Source of the DNA: Streptomyces bungoensis
GTDB taxonomy: Bacteria > Actinomycetota > Actinomycetes > Streptomycetales > Streptomycetaceae
Assembly: GCF_001514215.1 (NCBI RefSeq)
Contig: NZ_KQ948882.1
Location: 1-56,367 of the forward strand
Reading direction: 5' to 3'
DNA: 56,367 nucleotides
This document shows, piece after piece, positions 8,099 to 19,100 of this stretch. The number at the start of each line of letters is the position of its first letter. Positions within the stretch are counted from its first letter, which is position 1. The notes below the pieces were generated by a model. That model was given only the letters and a program-made list of their open reading frames with translations. It searched no databases and had not been told where the DNA came from. The translations under genes and the position numbers were made by a program.

Positions 8099-8685
8099 CG
8101 CGCCCCCTCGGTCAGCAGGTAGGCGTGCGCGGCCCCGGCCGCCGCGACGGATGCCAGCAGCCGGGCCAGCTCGCCCGGCACGTCCAGCAGGGCCTCGGCC
8201 CTCCGGTCGGCGAGGGATCGTTCGGCCGCGGCCAGGGAGGCCAGCGCGTCCTTCTCGGTGGCCGCGGCCGGGACCGGCGAGGACGACCCGGCGGGCGGAT
8301 CCGTCACCGACGGCATCGATCCGGCGGGCGGGGTCGTGGCCCACGAGGACGGCCCGGTGGTGGAGACCCGCGCCGCCGCGGACGGCGACGCCGTGGCCGG
8401 CCGGCCGCCGAACGCCGCCACATGGGCCGCGACCTGCGCCCGCAGCGGGCGCAGCCGCTGCGCGAGCGACGGATGGGCGGCCAGCACGGCGTCGTACCGC
8501 GCCAGCAGACCGGAGCTGTCTCGGGCCGCACGCGCGCGTGCCCGCGCCGTCGCCGACGGGCCGGCGCCGCTGCCCCCGGAGTCCGGTCCGGCCGAGCAGC
8601 CCGCCAGCAGGGCGGCCCCGACGGCGGAGGCGAGCAGGGTTCTTCTGCGCGGCCCCGGAGGGCCGGGCGGCGGGGGGTACGGCAC
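8095..8685 (-). CDS. Putative lipoprotein
   Basis: The 196-aa protein has a proline-rich start, then PRRRTLLASAVGAALLAGCSAG. The arginine run, hydrophobic stretch and LLAGC lipobox (Cys near residue 30) mark a lipoprotein, and the RRRTLL context would also suit Tat export. After the Cys comes a Ser/Gly/Ala linker, then helical segments (LLARYDAVLAAHPSLAQRLRPLRAQVAAHVAAFGG and ASLAAAERSLADRRAEALLDV). The role is unknown. It is the first gene of a two-gene unit with the ferritin-like protein, which could place that protein's function near the membrane (inference). Confidence 0.8.
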   Translation of the reverse strand: MPYPPPPGPPGPRRRTLLASAVGAALLAGCSAGPDSGGSGAGPSATARARARAARDSSGLLARYDAVLAAHPSLAQRLRPLRAQVAAHVAAFGGRPATASPSAAARVSTTGPSSWATTPPAGSMPSVTDPPAGSSSPVPAAATEKDALASLAAAERSLADRRAEALLDVPGELARLLASVAAAGAAHAYLLTEGAR

Positions 8686-8880
8686 TGCGGACGTCCTCGG
8701 GGCACTCGTACGAAAGGAAGGGCGGGCAGCCCGTGATCACCGTACCCGCGCCCCGTCCCCACGCCACTCACCGGCACCGCGCGAACACAGGTGGACGGCA
8801 ACACTCCCCGCGACCGGATACCCTTTGATCAGACACGCGACCCATCCCACAACAGCACACGCGGCCGAGGAGTCACCCGG

Positions 8881-9393
8881 ATGAGCACCACCCAGAGCGA
8901 GAGGCTGCGAGAGCTGCTGGAACCGCTCGTCACCTCCCAGGGGCTGGATCTCGAGGAGATCGCCGTCGACTCGGTCGGACGCAAGCGGGTGCTGCGGGTG
9001 GTGGTCGACTCCGACGCCGGAGCCGACCTGGACGCGATCGCCGATGTGAGCCGCGCGCTCTCGGCGAAGCTCGACGAGACCGAAGCGATGGGTGACGCCG
9101 CGTACGACCTGGAGGTCGGGACCCCCGGCGCGGAGCGCCTCCTCACCGAGCACCGGCACTTCGTGCGCGCCACCGACCGGCTGGTGAAGTTCCAGCTGGC
9201 CGAGGACGGCGACCTGGTCGCCCGGATCCTGGCGGTCGACGAGGAGGGCCTCGACGTCGAGGTCCCCGGGGTCAAGGGCCGCAAGGCGACGACCCGCAGA
9301 CTCGGCTTCCCGGAGATCGCCAAAGCGCGCGTGCAGGTCGAGTTCAGCCGCAAGGACAGCAAGAAGGACATGAAGGAAGAGGAGGAGGCGTAG
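8881..9393 (+). CDS. rimP: Ribosome maturation factor RimP
   Basis: The 170-aa protein matches RimP, needed for 30S subunit maturation. The N-terminal domain reads LLEPLVTSQGLDLEEIAVDSVGR then VLRVVVDSD and ends with YDLEVGTPGAERLL, the family's best-known block (about 78-91); a C-terminal Sm-like domain follows. The ATG at 8881 has GAGGAG about 9 bp upstream. It is first in the rimP-nusA-ylxR-infB cluster, and its stop is only 2 bp before the nusA start. The C-terminus is very charged (KKDMKEEEEA). Confidence 0.97.
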   Translation: MSTTQSERLRELLEPLVTSQGLDLEEIAVDSVGRKRVLRVVVDSDAGADLDAIADVSRALSAKLDETEAMGDAAYDLEVGTPGAERLLTEHRHFVRATDRLVKFQLAEDGDLVARILAVDEEGLDVEVPGVKGRKATTRRLGFPEIAKARVQVEFSRKDSKKDMKEEEEA

Positions 9394-9395
9394 CC

Positions 9396-10418
9396 GTGGA
9401 CATCGACATGAGCGCCCTGCGGGGCTTGGTCCGGGAGAAGGAGATCTCCTTCGACCTGCTGGTCGAGGCGATCGAGTCGGCCCTCCTCATCGCGTACCAC
9501 CGCACCGAGGGAAGCCGCCGGCACGCGCGCGTGGAGCTCAACCGGGAGACCGGGCACGTGACCGTGTGGGCGAAGGAGGACCCCGAGGACCTCGAGGAGG
9601 GCCAGGAGGCCCGCGAGTTCGACGACACCCCGTCCGGCTTCGGCCGGATCGCCGCCACCACCGCCAAGCAGGTCATCCTGCAGCGGCTGCGCGACGCCGA
9701 GGACGACGCCACGCTCGGCGAGTACGCCGGCCGCGAGGGCGACATCGTCACCGGCGTGGTCCAGCAGGGCCGCGACCCGAAGAACGTGCTCGTCGACATC
9801 GGCAAGCTCGAGGCCATCCTGCCGGTGCAGGAGCAGGTCCCCGGCGAGACCTACCCGCACGGCATGCGCCTGCGGTCGTACGTCGTCCGCGTCGCCAAGG
9901 GCGTCCGCGGCCCCTCCGTGACCCTCTCGCGCACGCACCCCAACCTGGTGAAGAAGCTGTTCGCCCTAGAGGTGCCGGAGATCGCCGACGGATCGGTCGA
10001 GATCGCGGCGATCGCCCGTGAGGCCGGTCACCGCACCAAGATCGCCGTGCGGTCCACCCGTTCGGGCCTGAACGCCAAGGGCGCCTGCATCGGCCCCATG
10101 GGCGGCCGAGTGCGCAACGTCATGGGCGAGCTGAACGGCGAGAAGATCGACATCGTCGACTGGTCGGACGACCCGGCCGAGATGGTGGCGAACGCACTGT
10201 CACCCGCCCGGGTGAACAAGGTCGAGGTCGTGGACCTGGCGGCCCGCTCCGCCCGGGTGACGGTGCCGGACTACCAGTTGTCGCTGGCCATCGGCAAGGA
10301 GGGACAGAACGCCCGCCTCGCGGCCCGGCTCACCGGCTGGCGCATCGACATCCGCCCGGACACCGAGCAGGCCGACCAGCCGGAGCCCCGGCCGGCCGGT
10401 GGGCGGGCCGGGGAATAG
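9396..10418 (+). CDS. nusA: Transcription termination/antitermination factor NusA
   Basis: This 340-aa protein is the short actinobacterial NusA: an N-terminal RNA polymerase-binding domain (about 1-115), an S1 domain (about 120-195, GDIVTGVVQQGRDPKNVLVDIGKLEAILP), then two KH domains (CIGPMGGRVRNVMGELNGEKIDIV and LAIGKEGQNARLAARLTGW). It lacks the C-terminal acidic repeats of enterobacterial NusA. It modulates pausing, termination and rRNA antitermination, which matters here because an rRNA leader lies at the end of the window. The GTG start at 9396 sits 2 bp after rimP, with a purine-rich GAGGAGGAGG just before it. Confidence 0.98.
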   Translation: MDIDMSALRGLVREKEISFDLLVEAIESALLIAYHRTEGSRRHARVELNRETGHVTVWAKEDPEDLEEGQEAREFDDTPSGFGRIAATTAKQVILQRLRDAEDDATLGEYAGREGDIVTGVVQQGRDPKNVLVDIGKLEAILPVQEQVPGETYPHGMRLRSYVVRVAKGVRGPSVTLSRTHPNLVKKLFALEVPEIADGSVEIAAIAREAGHRTKIAVRSTRSGLNAKGACIGPMGGRVRNVMGELNGEKIDIVDWSDDPAEMVANALSPARVNKVEVVDLAARSARVTVPDYQLSLAIGKEGQNARLAARLTGWRIDIRPDTEQADQPEPRPAGGRAGE

Positions 10419-10508
10419 ATCCAGGCCGCAGGCCGCTTGGATTACGACAACAGCCGTTCGATCTTTGCCCCGAAGGGGTGAGGTCGGTGCGGGGAGGTAG
10501 ACTTAACC

Positions 10509-10805
10509 GTGTCTGGCCGGACGCAAGCCCGAGCATGCCCTGAACGCACCTGTGTGGGGTGCCGGGAGCGGGCGGCCAAGGACGATCTCCTGCGGATCGT
10601 GAAGAGCGGGGACGCGTGCGTCCCCGATCCTCGCGGTACGCTGCCCGGCCGGGGTGCGTACGTGCACCCCGCCCTGGTCTGTCTCGACCAGGCGGTACGC
10701 CGCCGGGCGTTCCCGCGGGCACTGCGCGTCCCGGGAGCGCTCGACACAAAGGCGTTGCGCCGATACGTCGAGCAGACAACAGTTGTCGAGCAGGCAACAC
10801 CGTAA
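10509..10805 (+). CDS. ylxR: YlxR-family (DUF448) RNA-binding protein
   Basis: A 98-aa protein with the family signature RTCVGCRERAAKDDLLRIV (about 13-31) and GRGAYVHP (about 47-54). YlxR proteins are small basic RNA-binding proteins encoded between nusA and infB in many bacteria. The GTG start at 10509 has GGGGAGG about 8 bp upstream. The 90-bp gap after nusA holds no convincing terminator, so read-through is expected. Confidence 0.95.
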   Translation: MSGRTQARACPERTCVGCRERAAKDDLLRIVKSGDACVPDPRGTLPGRGAYVHPALVCLDQAVRRRAFPRALRVPGALDTKALRRYVEQTTVVEQATP

Positions 10806-10870
10806 GACGTGCCGTACGGAACACCGTGCGGCCCTGGTACCTCGCGAGTCGAAAGCAGGTCGAGATTGCG

Positions 10871-10913
10871 ATGAGCACTCGATGAGTACGCGATGAGTAC
10901 GCCCATGAACTAG
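10871..10913 (+). promoter_or_regulatory. Three overlapping mini-ORFs in the infB leader
   Basis: Three ATG-started micro-ORFs overlap by four bases each (ATGA): 10871-10885 encodes MSTR, 10882-10896 encodes MSTR, and 10893-10913 encodes MSTPMN and stops at TAG. The start codons are 11 bp apart, from a tandem 11-bp repeat. They end 38 bp before the infB start. The layout would allow a ribosome to terminate and restart serially and so affect infB translation. This is seen in the sequence; the regulatory role is inference. Confidence 0.5.
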
Positions 10914-10917
10914 CGAC

Positions 10918-10938
10918 GGTCCGGCTTCAACCCGGACC
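10918..10938 (+). promoter_or_regulatory. Hairpin directly before the infB ribosome-binding site
   Basis: A perfect 7-bp stem (10918-10924 with 10932-10938) with a 7-nt loop ends 3 bp before the strong AAAGGAG site at 10941-10947. Too short to be a convincing terminator, it may instead shape access to the infB start or block ribosomes leaving the mini-ORFs. Confidence 0.45.
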
Positions 10939-10951
10939 TCAAAGGAGCGAA

Positions 10952-14011
<3,060 letters not shown>

Positions 14012-14023
14012 CGCCCACGGTTC

Positions 14024-14061
14024 GCGCCGGCCGACGGGACTCCGCTCCCGTCGGCCGGCGC
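14024..14061 (+). terminator. Strong terminator after infB
   Basis: A perfect 16-bp stem (14024-14039 with 14046-14061) with a 6-nt loop lies 12 bp after the infB stop. It suggests that DUF503-rbfA-truB is at least partly a separate transcript. Confidence 0.75.
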
Positions 14062-14105
14062 GCCGTTCCCGGGGCCTCGGCCCCGGGCCCACGGCACCGA
14101 AACCC

Positions 14106-14136
14106 TGTCGAGTGCCAGGCGGGTACGCGGTACCGT
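14106..14136 (+). promoter_or_regulatory. Candidate promoter for DUF503-rbfA-truB
   Basis: TACCGT at 14131-14136 could serve as a -10 box, with TGTCGA at 14106 as a poor -35 at a long 19-bp spacing. It lies between the infB terminator and the next gene, where a promoter would be needed. The match is weak. Confidence 0.25.
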
Positions 14137-14205
14137 TCTTGATGTCCCCGGCCACACGGACCCGGGGCCATCGATCCCGAACCGGCGGGTGAACCGGTTG
14201 CACAC

Positions 14206-14499
14206 ATGTATGTGGGGACTCTGTCCTTCGACCTCCTCCTCGGCGACGTCCACTCGCTGAAGGAGAAGCGCTCCCTCGTCCGCCCGATCGTCGCCGAACT
14301 CCAGCGGAAGTACGCGGTGAGCGCGGCGGAGGTGGACCACATGGACCTCCATCGCCGGGCCGGCATCGGGCTCGCGCTGGTCTCCGGCGACGCGGCGCAC
14401 CTCAGCGACGTACTGGACCGGTGCGAACGGCTGGTCGCCGGCCGCCCCGAGGTGGAGCTGCTGTCCGTGAGGCGGCGCTTCCACGGCGACGACGACTGA
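14206..14499 (+). CDS. DUF503 (YlxP-like) family protein
   Basis: The 97-aa protein matches the DUF503 family: MYVGTLSFDLLLGDVHSLKEKRSLVRPIVAELQRKY at the N-terminus and RCERLVAGRPEVELLSVRRRF at the end. Members sit between infB and rbfA in many bacteria; B. subtilis YlxP is one, with no settled function. Here two residues near the middle (DHMDLHRR) interrupt the usual VGDQDLH-type stretch. The ribosome site before the ATG at 14206 is weak. rbfA starts 40 bp downstream. Confidence 0.9.
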   Translation: MYVGTLSFDLLLGDVHSLKEKRSLVRPIVAELQRKYAVSAAEVDHMDLHRRAGIGLALVSGDAAHLSDVLDRCERLVAGRPEVELLSVRRRFHGDDD

Positions 14500-14539
14500 C
14501 CACAGAACGCAAGAAGAAGAAAGAACGGGAGACGGACCA

Positions 14540-15010
14540 GTGGCCGACAACGCGCGGGCGAAAAGGCTGGCGGACCTCATCCGGGAGGTGGTGGCCCAGA
14601 AGCTGCAGCGCGGGATCAAGGACCCGCGGCTCGGCTCGCACGTCACCATCACGGACACCCGGGTCACGGGTGACCTGCGGGAGGCGACCGTCTTCTACAC
14701 GGTCTACGGCGACGACGAGGAGCGTAAGGCCGCGGCGGCGGGCCTGGAGAGCGCCAAGGGCATCCTGCGCTCGGAGGTCGGCCGCGCGGCCGGCGTGAAG
14801 TTCACGCCGACCCTCACCTTCGTCGCGGACGCCCTCCCGGACACCGCCCGGACCATCGAGGACCTCCTCGACAAGGCACGGCAGTCCGACGCGAAGGTCC
14901 GCGAGACCTCCGCGGGGGCGACGTACGCGGGCGGCGCCGACCCGTACCGCAAGCCTGCCGACGACGAGGCGGACGACACGACCGAGACGGACGGCGACGC
15001 CACCGCATGA
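14540..15010 (+). CDS. rbfA: Ribosome-binding factor A
   Basis: The 156-aa protein has the RbfA KH-like core: RAKRLADLIREVVAQKLQRGIKDPRLGSHVTITDTRVTGDLREATVFYTVYG, then FTPTLTFVADALPDTARTIEDLL. RbfA binds the 30S subunit late in assembly. The C-terminal ~25 residues are an acidic Asp/Thr tail. GTG at 14540 has a GGGAGA-type site. Its stop overlaps the truB start (ATGA at 15007-15010), so the pair is translationally coupled. Confidence 0.97.
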   Translation: MADNARAKRLADLIREVVAQKLQRGIKDPRLGSHVTITDTRVTGDLREATVFYTVYGDDEERKAAAAGLESAKGILRSEVGRAAGVKFTPTLTFVADALPDTARTIEDLLDKARQSDAKVRETSAGATYAGGADPYRKPADDEADDTTETDGDATA

Positions 15011-15912
15011 CCCAGAAGCACACCACGCCCGACGGCCTCGTCATCGTCGACAAGCCGTCGGGCTTCACCTCGCACGACGTGGTCGCCAAGATGCGCGGCA
15101 TCGCCCGCACCCGCCGCGTCGGCCACGCCGGCACGCTGGACCCGATGGCGACCGGCGTCCTCGTCCTCGGCGTGGAGAGGGCCACGAAACTCCTCGGGCA
15201 CCTGGCCCTGACCGAGAAGGAGTACCTGGGCACCGTCCGCCTGGGCCAGAACACCGTCACCGACGACGCCGAGGGGGAGGTCACCTCCTCCACCGACGCC
15301 TCCCAGGTGACCCGGGACGCCATCGACGCCGGCATCGCCAAGCTGACCGGCGACATCATGCAGGTGCCGTCCAAGGTCAGCGCCATCAAGATCAACGGCG
15401 TCCGGTCCTACAAGCGGGCCCGTGACGGCGAGGACTTCGAGATCCCGGCCCGGCCGGTCACCGTCTCCTCCTTCGCCGTGTACGACGTCCGGGACGCCGT
15501 CGCCGAGGACGGCACCGCCGTGCTCGACATCGTCGTCTCGGTGGTCTGCTCCTCCGGCACCTACATCCGCGCCCTCGCCCGCGACCTGGGCGCAGGCCTT
15601 GGCGTCGGCGGCCACCTCACCGCGCTGCGCCGGACGCGCGTCGGGCCGTACAAGCTGGACTCCGCGAGGACGCTGGACCAGCTGCAGCAGGACCTGACGG
15701 TGATGCCGCTCGCCGACGCGGCCGCGGCCGCGTTCCCCCGCTGGGACGTGGACGACCGGCGCGCCCGGCTGCTCCTCAACGGCGTGCGGCTGGAGATGCC
15801 CGACGAGTACGCGGGCTCCGGCCCCGTCGCCGTGTTCGGCCCCGAGGGCCGCTTCCTCGCGCTGGTCGAGCAGCACAAGGGCAAGGCGAAGAGCCTGGCC
15901 GTCTTCGGCTGA
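15007..15912 (+). CDS. truB: tRNA pseudouridine(55) synthase
   Basis: The 301-aa enzyme makes pseudouridine 55 in the T-loop of tRNAs. The catalytic motif HAGTLDPMATGVLVLG is at about 40-55, with catalytic Asp45; GLVIVDKPSGFTSHDVV opens the protein and SGTYIRALARDLG is the later conserved block. Length is typical. The start overlaps the rbfA stop. A 14-bp hairpin follows, closing this part of the cluster before the NTPase gene. Confidence 0.97.
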   Translation: MTQKHTTPDGLVIVDKPSGFTSHDVVAKMRGIARTRRVGHAGTLDPMATGVLVLGVERATKLLGHLALTEKEYLGTVRLGQNTVTDDAEGEVTSSTDASQVTRDAIDAGIAKLTGDIMQVPSKVSAIKINGVRSYKRARDGEDFEIPARPVTVSSFAVYDVRDAVAEDGTAVLDIVVSVVCSSGTYIRALARDLGAGLGVGGHLTALRRTRVGPYKLDSARTLDQLQQDLTVMPLADAAAAAFPRWDVDDRRARLLLNGVRLEMPDEYAGSGPVAVFGPEGRFLALVEQHKGKAKSLAVFG

Positions 15913-15953
15913 CCGGGAACCGCACCCGCTCGCCACGGCGCCCCCGGCCCTGC

Positions 15954-16001
15954 CCGTGGAGCGGCGGCCACGGGGTACTGCCGCTGTCCGCCGCTCCACG
16001 G
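15954..16001 (+). terminator. Terminator after truB
   Basis: A perfect 14-bp stem (15954-15967 with 15988-16001) with a 20-nt loop, followed by a C-rich run. It lies 41 bp after truB and separates it from the large NTPase gene. Confidence 0.65.
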
Positions 16002-16188
16002 TCCCCCCTCGGTTCCCCCACCCCTAGGGTGTATCCAGCCGCCCCCGCCTATTCACCCGACCGGGCAGGCGCTCGGAGTGAACCGGGGGAGCGGAAGGGG
16101 GCGCTTTCGCCCCGCTCGCTGTCCGGCTGATCATCACGCCCCTACCGTCGGACGTGAGGGCAGTGGGCACGGGCGGGAGGTACGGCCA

Positions 16189-19100
16189 ATGGCGGAACGG
16201 AGCGGCGAGGCAGGGCGTACCGGCGTCTTCGGCCGCACCCGGTCGGTCTTCGGCGACCTCACCGCACCGCACGCCACCCGCCGCCCCACCGCTCCCGCTC
16301 CCACCGGCCCGCAGCCCCCCGCCGGTGATCCCGCCCGCGCCGACGTCCTCGTCCAGATCCGCGACCTGGCCGGACGCCCCCGCGGTGTCGGTTTCCTCGC
16401 CGATCACCACGGCACCCTCCTCACCAGCCACGAGGCCGTCGACGGGCTCGCCCGGCTGGTGCTGCACGCCGCGGGGGACCGCACCTGCGTGGTCGGCGCC
16501 GACGCCGTCACGCCGCTGCCCGCGCACGACCTGGCCCTGGTCCGCACCGACGGCCTCGGCCTGCCGCCCCTGCCGCTGACCGTCCGGGACCGCGTCGAGG
16601 CCGGCAGCTACGTCCGGCTCGCGGCGGGCTGCTGGCGCGAGGCCCGGGTGCTGGCCGCCACCCAGGTCACGTACACCGCCACCGATGGCTTCCACCTCGT
16701 CGAGGACGCCCTGGAACTGGCCATCGGCACGGCGGGCCAGGACGCGCTCAGGCTCGGCGGCGGGGCGGCCGGGGGACCGGTGCTGGACGCCCGCACCGGC
16801 GCCGTCCTCGGCATCCTCGGCACGGCCCTGCACACCGCCCGGCGCGACGCCGGCTTCGCGGTGCCCCTGCGCCCGGCCGACGGCCCGCTGGCCGACCTGC
16901 TCGCCCGCAACGCGGCCACCGTGCCCGCGTACGGCGCCGACCTCAACCCGGCCGGCGTCCTGGAGCTCACCACGGCCTCCGTGGGCCGCTACGGCCCGCC
17001 CGGCGCCCTGACCGGGCAGGCCGGCACCGTCGGAGCCCGCCCCGTGGAGCCCGTCGAACGGGTCCGCGTCGTCGCGGAGCTGACCGCCTTCACCGAGGGG
17101 GACCGCGGCGTGCTCGGCCTCGTCGGCGCCCCCGGCAGCGGCCGTACGACGGAACTCGCGGCCCTCGCCGCCCGGCGCCTCCGCGCCGAGCGCCCCGCCC
17201 CCACCCTGTGGCTGCGCGGCGCGGACCTGTGCGAGGCCGACGCCTGCGTGGCCGACGCCGTCCGGCGCGCCCTGCGAGACGCCGCCCGCGGTGTCGCCGC
17301 CTCCCGCTCCGTGCACCCCGCCGACCTCGGGGACGTCACCCCCGAGCGGGTGGCCGGCCTCGCCCGGCGCGCCGGCCGCCCGCTGCTGATCCTGCTCGAC
17401 GGCCCCGAGGCGATGCCGCCGGCCCTCGGCCACCGGCTGCCCGAGTGGACCGCGGGAACCGCCCGGTGGCTGCGGGAGACCGGGGCACGGCTGGTGGTGG
17501 CCTGCCGCGAGGAGTACTGGGAGCGGGCCGGCGCCGCGTTCCCCGCGGACCTCCTCCACACCCCGGCGGACACCGCCGGCGCCCTCCCGCCGTGCGTGCG
17601 GCTGGACGGCCTCACCCCCGAGGAGGCCCACCGGGCCCGCGCCGCCTACTCCATCCCCGACCACATCCTCACCGGCCACGACGCCCGGCACCCGCTCACC
17701 CTGCGCCTCCTCGCCGAGGTCCGCGCCGCCCTCCCGGACGACGCCCTCACCGGCCCCGTCGACCGGCACGAGGTCCTCGCCGCCCACCTCGACCTGATGT
17801 GCCTGCGCGTCGCGCACCGCCTCGCGGAGGGGAGCGGACAGCGCGGCACGGCGGTACGGCGGCTCGCCGCCCGTGTGGCCGGACAGGTGCACGAGGCCGC
17901 GCGGCGCAGCCTCGGTCCCGGGCAGGGCGAGCTGGACCGGGAGTCCTTCGAGGCGGTGTTCCCACCGGGGGCCGCCCCGGCCCGGCTCGGCGGCGGCTCC
18001 GGCTGGGCCTCGGCCGTCCTCGCCGAAGGCCTGCTGGTCAAGGCGGGCTCCGGGTACCGGTTCGCGCACGAGGAACTGGCCGACTGGATCCAGGGCACGC
18101 ACCTCGACCTGGACGAGGCCCTGCACGCCCTCGTCCACCGGCCCGTCACCGCCCGGGAAGCCGACCCGCTCCCCGTCCCGCACCACCGCGCCGGCCCGGT
18201 CGTCCAGTCCCTGCTCCTCCTCGCCCGCCAGCACGGCCCCCACCGACTCGGCGCCCACCTGCGCGAGTTGGTGGACGCCCTGGACCAGGACCCCACCTCC
18301 TGGTGGGCCGCCCGCCTCGTCACCGGAACCCTCCTCCAGCTCCCGGACGCGACGCCGTACACCCAGGTGCTGCGCCTCCTCGCCGACCAGGTCGTCACCT
18401 GGCGCCGCGGCGGGCGCCCCGTACCCGCCGAGTTCGGCCCCTCCTTCTGGCTGGCACTCCCCGTCCCGGAGACGGACCGCTTCGATCTGCTGCGAGAGCT
18501 GGTCCTGGCGGACGGCGCACCGGCGGAGACGGCCGCGGCGGGGGGCGGCGGGGGTGCCGGGCGCTCGGGCCGGGACGTGGACCAGGCTGCCGTGGGGTCC
18601 GGCGAGCGGGGCGGCGGTGGCGTGGAGGCGGCTGTGGGGGCACCCCGGGGTCCGGTCGATGGCGTGCACGTGGCCGTGGGAGCACCCCGGGTCCCGGTCG
18701 ATGGCGTGTACGTGGCTGTGGGGGCACCCCGAGGCGGGGCCGATGGCATGCAGGTGGCTGTGGGAGCGCCCCGCGGCCCGGGCGATGACGTGGGTCTGGT
18801 GGTGGGAGCGCCCCGCGGTCCGGGCGATGACGTGGGTCTGGTGGTGGGAGCGCCCCGCGGCCCGGGCGATGACGCGGGTCTCGTGGAGGGAGCGCCCCGC
18901 GGCCCGGGCGGCGACACGGGTCCGGTGGTGGGAGCACCGCGCGGTCCGGGCGATGACGCGGGTCTGGCCGCTGGGGCACCCGTCGGCCGGGTCGCTGACG
19001 TGAGGCCGGCTTGCGTAGCGGCCGTCGACCGGACCGGCGAACCGTTCGCGCGCCCGGGCGAACCGGCCAGCGCCGGTGTCGGCGCGGGCGCGGGCACCCT

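Noticed and set aside
10806..10870. A terminator between ylxR and infB
   Set aside because: No stem of useful length was found; read-through from ylxR to infB is more likely.
18634..19002. Regularly spaced repeats suggesting a CRISPR array
   Set aside because: The 42-bp units are contiguous without spacers and lie in frame inside a gene; it is a minisatellite.
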